Source: Citrobacter amalonaticus Y19 (GTDB lineage: Bacteria; Pseudomonadota; Gammaproteobacteria; Enterobacterales; Enterobacteriaceae). Taken from it: 64,000 nt of DNA. Shown here one piece after another: positions 18,638-29,986 of this stretch; the stretch's first letter is position 1, and every line of letters begins with the position of its first letter. The notes beneath the pieces are model-generated. The model was not told the DNA's origin. It made no database searches and saw only the letters and a program-made list of their open reading frames with translations. Position numbers and translations under genes: made by a program. The DNA lies in the NCBI RefSeq assembly GCF_000981805.1, contig NZ_CP011132.1, forward strand, positions 2,790,001 through 2,854,000, written 5' to 3'.

Positions 18638-19825
18638 ATGGCGGCAGCGAATACCCATCTTCCTTTTACCAGTGAAGAATATCAATTGCGCTTATCCAAA
18701 ACCCGTACGGCGATGCAGGAGAAAGGCATTGAACTCCTGCTGGTGACCGACCCATCGAATATGGCCTGGCTCACCGGCTATGACGGATGGAGTTTCTACG
18801 TCCACCAGTGCGTCATTCTGCCGATGGATGGAGATCCCTATTGGTTCGGACGCGCCCAGGATGTTAATGGGGCAAAACGTACCGTCTTCATGCAGGAAGA
18901 AAACCTGATTGGCTATCCCGATTTCTATGTCCAGTCGCCGATTCGCCACCCGATGGATTACCTGGCTAAAGACGTTATCCAGGCCCATGGCTGGGAAAAC
19001 ATGGCTATCGGCGTGGAAATGGATAACTACTATTTCAGCGCTAAAGCCTTCTCCTCCCTGCAGACGCATTTGCCGACTGCCCGCTTTATTGATGCGACGG
19101 TGCTGGTCAACTGGCAGCGAGCCATTAAATCAGCACAGGAAATAGAATACATGCGGATCGCCGCCCGTATTGTCGAGAATATACATAACCGGATTTATGA
19201 GCGCATCGAGCCAGGTATGCGTAAATGCGACCTTGTCGCGGAAATCTATGACAGCGGGATCCGCGGCGTTGACAATTTCGGCGGCGACTATCCGGCTATC
19301 GTCCCGCTATTACCATCGGGAAAAGATGCCGCTGCCCCGCATCTGACCTGGGATGACTCGCCGTTACAGAATAATACCAGCACCTTTTTTGAGATTGCCG
19401 GCTGTTATAAGCGTTACCACTGTCCGATGTCGCGAACGATCTATCTAGGTAAGCCGCCGCAGTTTTTCCTTGATGCCGAAAAAGCGATTCTGGAAGGAAC
19501 CGAACGCGCGCTTGATGTCGCCCGGCCAGGCAATACCACCGGCGATATTGCGCGAACCTTCTTCGCCATCTTAGAGAAATATGGCATCCATAAAGATAAC
19601 CGTTGTGGTTATCCCATCGGGATTAGCTACCCCCCGGACTGGGGCGAGAGAACCATGAGTCTGCGCACCGATGATCATACCGAACTGCAGGCGGGAATGA
19701 CTTTTCATTTTATGACCGGGCTGTGGATGGATAGCTGGGGATTAGAAATTACCGAAAGTATCTTAATTACCAATACCGGCGTCGAGACTTTTTGTCATTA
19801 TCCCAGAAAATTATTTGTTAAATAA
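18638..19825 (+). CDS. doeA: DoeA (EutD), ectoine hydrolase
   Basis: About 395 residues; opens the ectoine ring to N-acetylated diaminobutyrate. It belongs to the creatinase/aminopeptidase P (M24-like) family and closely follows the known DoeA pattern: DPSNMAWLTGYDGWSFYVHQ near residue 50, RHPMDYL, then the C-terminal pita-bread domain with NFGGDYPAIVPLLPSG near 213 and YPIGISYPPDWGERT near 330. ATG 18638 is preferred to 18632 because GAGAG lies at the right distance. Upstream doeB overlaps functionally and follows after 15 bases. Confidence 0.93.
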   Translation: MAAANTHLPFTSEEYQLRLSKTRTAMQEKGIELLLVTDPSNMAWLTGYDGWSFYVHQCVILPMDGDPYWFGRAQDVNGAKRTVFMQEENLIGYPDFYVQSPIRHPMDYLAKDVIQAHGWENMAIGVEMDNYYFSAKAFSSLQTHLPTARFIDATVLVNWQRAIKSAQEIEYMRIAARIVENIHNRIYERIEPGMRKCDLVAEIYDSGIRGVDNFGGDYPAIVPLLPSGKDAAAPHLTWDDSPLQNNTSTFFEIAGCYKRYHCPMSRTIYLGKPPQFFLDAEKAILEGTERALDVARPGNTTGDIARTFFAILEKYGIHKDNRCGYPIGISYPPDWGERTMSLRTDDHTELQAGMTFHFMTGLWMDSWGLEITESILITNTGVETFCHYPRKLFVK

Positions 19826-19840
19826 TGGACGAGTTTACCA

Positions 19841-20839
19841 ATGTTAGCGAAAAATCCAATCTCTTCGACCATCGATTTTGCTGCTGATGGGGTTCATCAT
19901 GGTTACTTAAAGCTGCCCTACTCCTGTGATTCATCAGCCTGGGGGGCGATTATGATCCCTGTCACCGTTATCAAAAACGGCAACGGCAGAACGGCATTAT
20001 TGACCGGGGCGAATCATGGCGATGAATATGAAGGCCCGGTAGCCTTGAGCAAGTTGACCAGTACAATTAACGTTGCTGATGTTCATGGTCGGATCATTAT
20101 TGTGCCATTTATGAATACTCCGGCGTTTATGGCTGGCACCCGCACATCGCCGATTGACCATGGCAATATGAACCGCAGTTTCCCCGGCGCCCCTGACGGG
20201 ACGGTAACGCAAAAAATTGCCGACTATTTCCAGCGTACGTTATTACCGCTGTCGGATATTGTCGTTGATATCCACTCCGGTGGGAAAACGCTCGATTTTC
20301 TGCCGTTCGCTGCCAGCCATATTCTGCAGAATAAAGTGCTGCAGCAAGAAACCGAGCAATTGGTTGCGGCTTTTTCCGCTCCTTATTCGGTACAGATGCT
20401 GGAACTGGACTCTGTGGGGATGTTTGACACCGCAGTTGAAGCCGCCGGGAAACTCTTTGTCACCACCGAACTGGGCGGCGGCGGTTCCAGTTCCGCGAAA
20501 AGCATCGCCATCGCCGAACGCGGCGTGACTAATGTTCTGATTCGCGCCGGTATTCTCGATGGCGAATTACAGTTATCTACCAGCATATGTTTAACACAGC
20601 AAAATAGTGACTGTTTTATTACCTGTGAGCACGATGGCCTGTTTGAAATTTGTTATGATCTTGGCGCCATGGTCAATAAAGGCGATATCGTTGCCCGCGT
20701 CCATGATATGAAACGTACCGGCGTCAAGCCGACAGAATATGCTGCAAAATGTTCAGGAATCGTCACCGCCAGACATTTCCCCGGGGTGATCCATAGTGGC
20801 GACAATATGTTAGTGATCAGTGAAGTCGTTAACGCATGA
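19841..20839 (+). CDS. doeB: DoeB (EutE), N-acetyl-diaminobutyrate deacetylase
   Basis: 332-residue zinc deacylase of the succinylglutamate desuccinylase/aspartoacylase family. It removes acetyl from N-alpha-acetyl-2,4-diaminobutyrate. Zinc ligands are in LLTGANHGDEYEG near residue 50 (His and Glu) and VVDIHSGG near 140; FVTTELGGGGSSS near 205 carries the catalytic-site glutamate. A C-terminal lipoyl-like beta domain is present. It follows doeA with a 15-base gap in the same operon. Confidence 0.92.
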   Translation: MLAKNPISSTIDFAADGVHHGYLKLPYSCDSSAWGAIMIPVTVIKNGNGRTALLTGANHGDEYEGPVALSKLTSTINVADVHGRIIIVPFMNTPAFMAGTRTSPIDHGNMNRSFPGAPDGTVTQKIADYFQRTLLPLSDIVVDIHSGGKTLDFLPFAASHILQNKVLQQETEQLVAAFSAPYSVQMLELDSVGMFDTAVEAAGKLFVTTELGGGGSSSAKSIAIAERGVTNVLIRAGILDGELQLSTSICLTQQNSDCFITCEHDGLFEICYDLGAMVNKGDIVARVHDMKRTGVKPTEYAAKCSGIVTARHFPGVIHSGDNMLVISEVVNA

Positions 20840-20890
20840 GATATCAATCATCAGCCATCCTATTGATTAGACTGTGATAAGGAGTATATT

Positions 20891-22069
20891 ATGCCAGAAA
20901 AATTCCACCAAGGAACCGAGGCCATCTGGGGCGGAGAGCAGGATGCCTTTGCAGAAGGAGCGATTTGCGTTCCGGTTTTTAATTCTGTGACCTTCAATTA
21001 TGATGATATGGATGAATGGTTCGCGGTCGCCCAGGGAAAAAAAGAAGGCCATATTTATTCCCGAAATACCAACCCGACCGTCAGACCACTGGAGGAAAAA
21101 ATTGCCCTGCTTGATGGCGGCGAGGATGCAACCAGTTTTTCCACCGGCATGGCGGCGATCAGTAACACCTTATTCGCCCTGTTAAAGTCGCACGATCGTC
21201 TCATCGCTATTAAAGACACCTACGGCGGCAGCAATAAAATTTTTATTGAGTTTCTTCCCCGCCAGGATATTGATGTTTGCCTGTGCGATACCACGGACTT
21301 TTCTGCTATTGAGGAAGAAATAAAAAAAGGCTGCAAGGTTCTGTATCTCGAATCACCGACTAACCCGACGCTAAAAATTGTTGATATCCAGCGTCTGGCG
21401 CAAGTTGCTCATCAGCAAGGGGCGATTGTTATTGTCGACAACACCTTCTCGACGCCGATCAATCAACGTCCGTTGACCCTTGGCGCCGATTTAGTCGTTT
21501 ACAGCGCCACGAAATATCTGAATGGCCATTCGGATGTCATGGGCGGGCTGGTGGTCGGCAAAAAATCGCTGATCCGCACCATCTTTCATTATCGGGAAAT
21601 TACCGGTGCCACGCTCCACGCCCATTCGGCCTATATGATCCTGCGCGGCATGAAAACGCTGGAATTACGTATGCAGAGACATAACGAAAACGGCATGAAG
21701 ATCGCCAGCTGGCTGTCGGCGCATCCGAAAGTCGAACAGGTCTTTTATCCTGGACTGCCGACGCACCCGCATTATGATATCGCGAAAAAGCAGATGCGCG
21801 GTTTTGGCGGGATGATGAGCTTCTCTCTTAAAGGGGGATTTCCCGCCGTGATTACCGTTCTGGAAAACATGAAGCTGGCTCATAAAGCCGCCAGTCTTGG
21901 CTCGGTTGGCACGCTGGTTGGCCCTCCCTGTACAACCAGTCACGTGGAATTAACGGCCGAGGAACGGGCTAACGCAGGCATTCCCGAGGGATTGATCCGC
22001 TATTCCGCCGGGATTGAAAATCTCGAAGACTTGATTGAGGATCTGCGTCAGGCACTGGATCGGGTTTAG
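20891..22069 (+). CDS. Cystathionine gamma-synthase/lyase-family PLP enzyme linked to the ectoine cluster
   Basis: 392-residue Cys/Met-metabolism PLP enzyme. The PLP lysine is in YSATKYLNGHSDVMGG near residue 207; the family signatures YSRNTNPTVRPLEEKIA near 56, STGMAAIS near 87, and DNTFSTPINQRPLTLGADL near 185 are all present. It starts 51 bases after doeB with AAGGAG and looks co-transcribed. Classical members do gamma-elimination or gamma-replacement on homoserine esters. Here it occupies the place where other ectoine clusters carry diaminobutyrate transaminase and semialdehyde dehydrogenase, so an action on diaminobutyrate or another 4-carbon intermediate is conceivable but unproven. Confidence 0.85.
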   Translation: MPEKFHQGTEAIWGGEQDAFAEGAICVPVFNSVTFNYDDMDEWFAVAQGKKEGHIYSRNTNPTVRPLEEKIALLDGGEDATSFSTGMAAISNTLFALLKSHDRLIAIKDTYGGSNKIFIEFLPRQDIDVCLCDTTDFSAIEEEIKKGCKVLYLESPTNPTLKIVDIQRLAQVAHQQGAIVIVDNTFSTPINQRPLTLGADLVVYSATKYLNGHSDVMGGLVVGKKSLIRTIFHYREITGATLHAHSAYMILRGMKTLELRMQRHNENGMKIASWLSAHPKVEQVFYPGLPTHPHYDIAKKQMRGFGGMMSFSLKGGFPAVITVLENMKLAHKAASLGSVGTLVGPPCTTSHVELTAEERANAGIPEGLIRYSAGIENLEDLIEDLRQALDRV

Positions 22070-22112
22070 TTTCCGGGAAAAACATGCCGAAGGGTAATTT
22101 CCTCGGTATCGG

Positions 22113-22139
22113 TAAAAAAACAAGGCCCATGGATGGGCC
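22113..22139 (-). terminator. Hairpin with T-tract on the minus strand
   Basis: GGCCCAT pairs with ATGGGCC and, read leftwards, is followed by TTGTTTTTTT. It would stop leftward transcription coming from the IS2-like element. Read rightwards it lacks a T-run. Confidence 0.4.
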
Positions 22140-22243
22140 GGGCACAGGGCTAACAAGTACGCAACCTGAAGTATGATACAGGTCACTGTAATCAGGAGTC
22201 ATCTTATGGAACCAGATTGTATAATATCCATTATCACCTCGAC

Positions 22244-24414
<2,171 letters not shown>

Positions 24415-24424
24415 GGAACATCAT

Positions 24425-25075
24425 ATGAGCCATCCAGAGGATATGAGTCAACCCGCTATGCCCTACGTCGATCTCGAAAAGCGGCAGTGGCTGCAGGGGC
24501 GACATGAGCCGGTAGCCTGCGCGGATGAACAGGCGGTGGCAGAAAGTCCCGCTGAGATTATGGCGGATTTTATCCGCCAGCATTCGGCGAACGGCCAGCT
24601 CGTCGCGCGCGAACTGTTCCTGCAGCCGCCTTATTCGGTGGACGAGGCGGAGCTCACACCTCTACTAGAAACGCTCAGAGAGGGGCTTGCCGGGGATGAT
24701 ATCGCCCGGGTGCAGGGCTCTCAGGATGAATATTACTACTCAACCCGGACCATGACCGCCAACTATGCCGACATGTGCGTTCAGGTGGTGGAGAAGGATA
24801 CCTGTCGGGCAATCGCACAGGCAGTGCGCTTTGACTGCCAGACCTATCCACATCCGTACAAGGTCGCCATGCTCGAACAATCGCCTTACGGTTTCGCGCC
24901 TGAGCAGATAGACGCCGCACTGGCCGCGATTGAAACGCATCCCGACTATGCCGATATTCGCCCGGTCTCGTCGTCGACCGACGTGCCCTATTTATTCAGC
25001 GAACGCTTTATGAGTTACGGCAAAGCATACGGTTTGTGCGAATGGCTGGAAGTTGAGCAGTTTCAGAATCCCTGA
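24425..25075 (+). CDS. ydhW: YdhW, uncharacterised protein of the ydh redox operon
   Basis: 216 residues from the ATG at 24425, close to E. coli YdhW (215). Soluble, acidic, no signal peptide or transmembrane segment; function unknown. In E. coli ydhYVWXUT is an anaerobically induced operon encoding a predicted electron-transfer complex, and gene order here is the same from ydhV on. The frame is intact although its neighbours ydhV and ydhX are broken. Confidence 0.9.
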   Translation: MSHPEDMSQPAMPYVDLEKRQWLQGRHEPVACADEQAVAESPAEIMADFIRQHSANGQLVARELFLQPPYSVDEAELTPLLETLREGLAGDDIARVQGSQDEYYYSTRTMTANYADMCVQVVEKDTCRAIAQAVRFDCQTYPHPYKVAMLEQSPYGFAPEQIDAALAAIETHPDYADIRPVSSSTDVPYLFSERFMSYGKAYGLCEWLEVEQFQNP

Positions 25076-25125
25076 ATTCATGGAAAGCGTGGACGAGCGC
25101 GACCACAGCATTAGAGGATAACAAG

Positions 25126-25795
25126 ATGTCCTTCACTCGACGAAAATTTGTGCTTGGCATGGGAACGGTCATTTTCTTCAGCGGACCCGGCCAGACGCTG
25201 CTGACGAAGACAACAGCCAGCGACCCCGTTCGTTACGTCATGATCCATGATGAATCGCGATGTAATGGCTGTAACATCTGTACCCGTGCCTGTCGCAAAA
25301 CGAATCATGTTCCCGCGCAGGGAAGTCGCCTGTCGATTGCGCATATTCCCGTTTCAGATAATAACAACGAGACGCTGTATCACTACTTCCGCCAGTCCTG
25401 TCAGCACTGCTGATGATGCGCCCTGCATTGAGGTTTGCCCAACCGGTGCGTCGTGGCGCGATGAGAACGGGATCGTCCGCGTCGACAGTTCGCGCTGCAT
25501 CGGCTGTAGTTACTGTATCGGCGCGTGCCCCTATCAGGTGCGCTACCTGAATCCGATCACCAAAGTGGCGGACAAATGCGATTTTTGCGCCCAGTCCCGG
25601 CTGGCAAAAGGTTTTCCGCCCATTTGCGTGACCTCCTGCCCGGAACATGCGCTGCTGTTTGGTCGCGAAGACAGCCCGGACATCCAGCGTTGGCTACAGG
25701 AAAATAACTATTACCAGTATCAACTTCCGGGGGCGGGTCAGCCCCATCTGTATCGTCGGTTCGGTCAACATTTGATTAAAAAGGATAATGTATGA
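25126..25795 (+). pseudogene. ydhX: ydhX ferredoxin-type Fe-S protein, 1-base frameshift
   Basis: Tat-exported 4Fe-4S subunit. The N-terminus has the twin-arginine motif TRRKFVLGMG and a first cluster CNGCNICTRACRK. After CQHC the frame hits a stop (25411), and the remainder continues in the next frame: CIEVCPTG, CIGCSYCIGACPY, CDFCAQSRLAKGFPPICVTSCP. The sequence TGC-T-GATGATGCG has one extra T at about 25411. A sequencing error cannot be excluded, but ydhV next door carries a similar single-base lesion. Confidence 0.88.
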
Positions 25796-26577
25796 ACGCG
25801 TCGCAGAATGCTGAACAGTTCCAGGCCCAACTGGCAAATTATGTGCCGGTCTTTTCCCCCGAGTATTGGCCCGTCTGGCTGGTGATCGCCGGACTTCTGC
25901 TGGTGGCGATGGGGCTGGTGCAGGGGGTACACGCCTGGCTTCGCTTTCGCGCGGCCAACAAGGCCGCCGCCGGGCATGGTGAGAAGGTTTACCTGTATTC
26001 TCGTGCGGTACGCCTGTGGCACTGGTCGAATGCCTTGCTGTTTCTGCTCCTGCTCGGCAGCGGGCTTATCAACCATTTCTCGCTGGTCAGCGCAGCGGTG
26101 ATCAAAAGCCTGCTGACGGTGCACGAAGTCTGCGGATTTTTGCTGCTGGCGTGCTGGGTCGGTTTCGTGCTGATCAATGCGTTGGGCGGGAACGGTCATC
26201 ATTATATTATCCGTCCCCAGGGCTGGGTGGCGCGAGCGATGAAACAGACCCGTTTCTATCTGTTTGGCATTATGCAGGGGGAAGCGCATCCGTTCCCGGC
26301 AATGCCGCGTTCGAAGTTTAATCCGTTACAGCAGGCGGCCTATGTCGGTGTGATGTACGGATTGTTGCCATTGCTGCTGCTGAGCGGATTGTTGGCGCTC
26401 TATCCGCAGGTCGTGGGCGACGTATTCCCCGGCGTACGCTACTGGTTGCTGCAGGCACATTTCGCGCTGGCAATCATCAGTCTGTTCTTTATTTTTGGTC
26501 ACCTCTACCTGTGCACCACGGGCCGCACGCCTGGCGAGACGTTCCGCTGCATGGTCGACGGTTATCACCGGCATTAA
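25792..26577 (+). CDS. ydhU: YdhU, cytochrome b-type membrane subunit
   Basis: 261 residues, same as E. coli YdhU, four to five transmembrane helices, cytochrome b561/formate dehydrogenase gamma type. Probable haem ligands are in RLWHWSNALLF near residue 78 and in VHEVCGFLLLACW near 110, with IFGHLYLCTTGRTPGE near 236. It overlaps the ydhX stop by four bases. It would anchor the Fe-S/oxidoreductase complex to the inner membrane and quinone pool. Confidence 0.9.
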   Translation: MNASQNAEQFQAQLANYVPVFSPEYWPVWLVIAGLLLVAMGLVQGVHAWLRFRAANKAAAGHGEKVYLYSRAVRLWHWSNALLFLLLLGSGLINHFSLVSAAVIKSLLTVHEVCGFLLLACWVGFVLINALGGNGHHYIIRPQGWVARAMKQTRFYLFGIMQGEAHPFPAMPRSKFNPLQQAAYVGVMYGLLPLLLLSGLLALYPQVVGDVFPGVRYWLLQAHFALAIISLFFIFGHLYLCTTGRTPGETFRCMVDGYHRH

Positions 26578-26580
26578 CGT

Positions 26581-27393
26581 ATGCTGATCACGCGAGAGGA
26601 TTTACGCAACTGGCGGGTTGGTGCGGTGATGTACCGCTGGTTTCTGCGCCGTTTTCCTGAGGGCGGCAACTACGCCGATGTCCATCGGGCGTTGAGTCGC
26701 GAAGGTTATCTCGACTGGGCGAACAGCCTGGTGGAATACGCCTGGTCGCGCTGGCTGAATGAAGAAAATTTCGCCCGCCAGGATATCTCCGCCATGTCGC
26801 GACTGGCGCGGCCGGATGCGTCGCTGGGCGATCAGCAGGTGGCGAATGCGGGTGATAACGCGAATCTGGGCTGTGCGGGTGATAACATGAAGATCGCCAG
26901 CTCAGGCTATGCGTCACAAATTGCCAGTGCGGGCTACTGCGTGCGCATTGGCAGCGTTGGCTATAACAGCCATATCAGCAGTTCCGGGGATCGCGCGCGA
27001 CTGGCTGCCGCAGGAAACTCGACGCGAATCAGTAGCGCCGGTAACGGAACGCGGATCGCCAGCTGCGGGATGCGTGTGCGGGTGAGTTCGCTGGGTGAAA
27101 GAAACCATGTCGCCAGTAACGGCGACCTGAGCCAGATAGTGAGCTTTGGCGCAAATGCGAAAATCGCCAACAGCGGCGATAATGTGCATATCATCTGCAA
27201 CGGCGACAACGCGATCGTTGCCAGTACCGGGGTTGTGGATTTCATCGTGCTGGGACCGGGCGGCGGCTGCGCGGCGCTGGCGTATCACGACGGTGAACGC
27301 ATGCGATTCGCCGTCGCGGTTGAAGGTGAAGCGGGGATCCGCGCCGGCGTGAAATACCGACTCGACGACGCGCACCAGTTTGTTGAGTGCTGA
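26581..27393 (+). CDS. ydhT: YdhT, repeat-rich protein of the ydh operon
   Basis: 270 residues, as in E. coli YdhT. N-terminal about 70 residues are globular; then about 20 short repeats of the type S-G-x-x-x-x-I-A-S (for example ASSGYASQIASAGYCVRIGS) that predict a beta-helix-like solenoid to residue 220. A compact C-terminal domain follows. It starts four bases after ydhU. Role unknown. It is the last gene of the operon. Confidence 0.9.
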   Translation: MLITREDLRNWRVGAVMYRWFLRRFPEGGNYADVHRALSREGYLDWANSLVEYAWSRWLNEENFARQDISAMSRLARPDASLGDQQVANAGDNANLGCAGDNMKIASSGYASQIASAGYCVRIGSVGYNSHISSSGDRARLAAAGNSTRISSAGNGTRIASCGMRVRVSSLGERNHVASNGDLSQIVSFGANAKIANSGDNVHIICNGDNAIVASTGVVDFIVLGPGGGCAALAYHDGERMRFAVAVEGEAGIRAGVKYRLDDAHQFVEC

Positions 27394-27626
27394 CCAGTCA
27401 ACCAAGCGTAAATCATCAACGGGTAAATTTCGCTACCAGAGATATATTCAGATAAATTTCATTTTTTAAATATATAGGTCTTTATTCTACTACCGCTTAA
27501 AATCTATATTCAGACACGAAACACCTTTGACTATTGCCGAATTTTTTTGTACAAAATGAGTAATCAAGCATCAATTAGTATCTAAATAAAACCCATTACC
27601 ACTAAATATGCTTTATAGTCATAGAG

Positions 27627-27830
27627 TTAATATACATATTTCCATACACTTGCAGGGACTTTATCGTAAAGCTTTCCCATTGTCAGCTCGGCAAGTCGGT
27701 GGTCTGCTGCGGCATAAAATTGCTCAAGATCATCATTGGATAGCGCATACTTATTTTTATCAATAATTTTCTCCAATGTTTCTTTTGAAGAACAACGTCT
27801 TAACTGTAAAACCCACTCTTGTTTCGTCAT
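27627..27830 (-). CDS. Hha/YmoA-family nucleoid-associated modulator
   Basis: 67 residues with the full Hha pattern: LRRCSSKETLEKIIDKNKY, then AADHRLAELTMGKLYDK and VPASVWKYVY at the end. Hha proteins pair with H-NS to silence horizontally acquired, AT-rich DNA. This is a lone copy in an AT-rich pocket beside IS remnants, not next to tomB as chromosomal hha is, so it is likely an extra horizontally acquired copy. Confidence 0.93.
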   Translation of the reverse strand: MTKQEWVLQLRRCSSKETLEKIIDKNKYALSNDDLEQFYAAADHRLAELTMGKLYDKVPASVWKYVY

Positions 27831-28307
27831 TGATTTACCATTCTTTGTATATATACTATTTAATAATCAAAGCGCCCTGAGGCACCAGCCTACTTCTGAT
27901 AACAGAAATATAATACTAATTATGCTGCTTCAAATTATCAAATAAAATTACAATAATATAATATCACGAAAAAGCCAATTCTTGATAACGATTTGATTGT
28001 GATAATAAAAGTGAACTATATCAATGAAAAAAGGCGGCTTCGGCAACGCACTTCGCGCCGATATGGGTTTCTTTAATCCTTCTCTCCGGCTATGAAGCAC
28101 CCGGCATGTAAGGAATCAGAGTTGTCCTATCGATGACCTCACAATATGCCTGCGCGTGGATCACCCTGACCCAGCCTGCCAGTTTATCTTTTTGGTGTTC
28201 CAGTTTTTGTATGAACACTCTGGCGCACTAGACCAGCAATGTTCTGTGGACTGACCCCATCTGTCCACGAAACCAACGGCAATAAATGTTGAATCGCCAC
28301 GGATAAT
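27831..28307. other. Gap of about 480 bases with IS-like debris
   Basis: AT-rich in the first 180 bases, likely holding the hha promoter. The remainder has mixed composition and may include the terminal part of the IS3 remnant and debris from another transposon. No frame could be assigned to a family with confidence. Confidence 0.35.
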
Positions 28308-28620
28308 CTAGACACTTGCGATCCGTTGATAATACTGGTTTTCATATTCAGCCGGTGACATCTGATCGCTCGAGCCATACCGACGCATACTGTTATAAAA
28401 CATTTCGATATAATCAAAAATATCGCTACGGGCTTCTTTACGCGTTCCGTAAATCTTTTTCTTTATCCGTTCGCGTTTCAGTAGCTGGAAAAAGCTCCCT
28501 GCAACCGCATTATCGTGACAGTTACCGCGACGGCTCATGCTACCTTCCAGACCATGTGACTTCAGGAATGACTGCCACTCATGACTTGTGTATTGGCTGC
28601 CCTGGACGCCCTTCTAAGAG

Positions 28621-29703
28621 TCAAGTTGTTATTTGAGTACTGTTGATTAGTCGGTTTTGATTACGTAGAAGCGTGTAGACTTCACGTGAGATATAACGTT
28701 TAAGGCAACGCAGTGCTTCCATTTTCGAGTGTCCTTCAGCTACCCGTTTTGCCACATACTCCTGTGTTCTCGTGTCCGTGCGTAATCGGCCAATGGCAAT
28801 AATGTGCAGGGCACTATTGGCCGCACGATCACCACCACGGTTAAGCCTGTGACGGTTTGTTTTCCCGGAAGAGACTGGAACAGGACTGACGCCACATAGA
28901 GCCGCGAAGCCAGACTCCGAGTTCAGACGCTGAGGATTATCGCCAGCCGTAATCAACAGTTGCGAAGCACATTCATACCCCACTGCTTTACATTTGATAA
29001 GTTCCGGGGCCAGTTCATCGACTATTGACGTTATCATGATGTCCAGATCTGCTATTTCATCATGCAGTTCAAGATATCTGCGAGCCAGGGATTTCAGCGC
29101 AATACGGTAAGCATCCTGGACATTACGATAGGCGGTAACGTCGGGCCGCCACGAAGCCAGGGTACGGATCAACTGCATCCTCGTGAGGTGACGTATCTGG
29201 TCACGTAGCTCATCCGGGGCAGAAACGATATTCATCTGGATCATTTGAAGTGCAATACGTCGCGCAGCAACAGCCGTTTTGCAGCAGACTTTCAGGACAC
29301 GCAACTCTTCAATCATTCCGCTACGAGTTTTTGGTGTGACGGTTCGTATGCGTGAAAAAGCTGCGTGAGCAGCACTTTCTGCATCGATGGTATCGCTTTT
29401 ACCTCGCTTACGGCGTTCCATTTTATCTGGTGCTGTGACCTCCAGAACTTCCACTCCGGTACTCTGGAGATAACGCAATAAACCTGCACCGTAGGAACCT
29501 GTGCATTCAACTCCGATGCGTTTAACAGTTCCGAAAGATGCTATCCAGGCCAGCATCTGACGGTATCCCTGACGTGTTGTCGTGAAAAACTCACTACCTA
29601 AGACCCGATTATTTTGATCAACCACAGCAGCAACATGTAAATCTTTATGCGTATCAACGCCACCAACGACAGGCGATAAATGAACGAGTTTTGCCTTTGT
29701 CAT
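28621..29703 (-). CDS. IS110-family transposase (DEDD recombinase)
   Basis: 360 residues, complete. The N-terminal RuvC-like domain has VVGGVDTHKDLH near residue 14, RIGVECTGSYG near 63, and GKSDTIDAESAAHAA near 99. The C-terminal transposase_20 domain has CGVSPVPVSSGKTNRHRLNRGG near residue 280 with the catalytic serine. No frame lesion. This group moves by RNA-guided DNA recombination in characterised members; here activity is likely since the insertion in IS3 is clean. Confidence 0.93.
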   Translation of the reverse strand: MTKAKLVHLSPVVGGVDTHKDLHVAAVVDQNNRVLGSEFFTTTRQGYRQMLAWIASFGTVKRIGVECTGSYGAGLLRYLQSTGVEVLEVTAPDKMERRKRGKSDTIDAESAAHAAFSRIRTVTPKTRSGMIEELRVLKVCCKTAVAARRIALQMIQMNIVSAPDELRDQIRHLTRMQLIRTLASWRPDVTAYRNVQDAYRIALKSLARRYLELHDEIADLDIMITSIVDELAPELIKCKAVGYECASQLLITAGDNPQRLNSESGFAALCGVSPVPVSSGKTNRHRLNRGGDRAANSALHIIAIGRLRTDTRTQEYVAKRVAEGHSKMEALRCLKRYISREVYTLLRNQNRLINSTQITT

Positions 29704-29986
29704 AGGTTATTCCTGTACCTGCAATTATTCGCCATTTCCCCCCTGACGATAACCCGGACAGGACAGTAAAGAGACAAGCCGTCAGGCTCTTCTTGAGTCA
29801 CGCGTATCGGTGAGGAGAAGCCTCGCATGGAGTACTTCCCGATAACCGACGGGTCCAGGGAAAGACACATTGCTGGTCGTTCAGAGTGTGAGTCAGGAAA
29901 CCGGGAAGCCTTCACTGCATCAGTGATCCACCGGTCAGGCAAAACAGCAAGCATGATGATGAAAACTGACGCCGATATTCTTACTG
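29704..29986 (-). ncRNA. Candidate bridge-RNA region of the IS110-family element
   Basis: The 283-base non-coding end upstream of the recombinase. In characterised IS110 members (IS621) this end encodes a structured bridge RNA with loops that pair to target and donor DNA. Several inverted segments are visible by eye (for example GCCGTCAGGC and CCCGGACAGG regions), but no fold was computed. The open frame of 84 residues here is not a credible protein. Confidence 0.45.

Larger units (their letters stand above)
28606..29986 (-). mobile_element. Complete IS110-family insertion sequence
   Basis: Boundaries are inferred by rejoining the interrupted IS3 orfB codons: the left flank ends CCCTGG at 28605 and the right flank resumes TCTGAGTG at 29987. 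Length about 1.38 kb (plus or minus two bases). No terminal inverted repeats or obvious target duplication, as expected for IS110. A non-coding 283-base stretch lies upstream of the transposase. Confidence 0.85.

Noticed and set aside
29700..29954. 84-residue leftward ORF upstream of the IS110 recombinase
   Set aside because: Lies in the non-coding end expected to specify RNA; no protein family resemblance.
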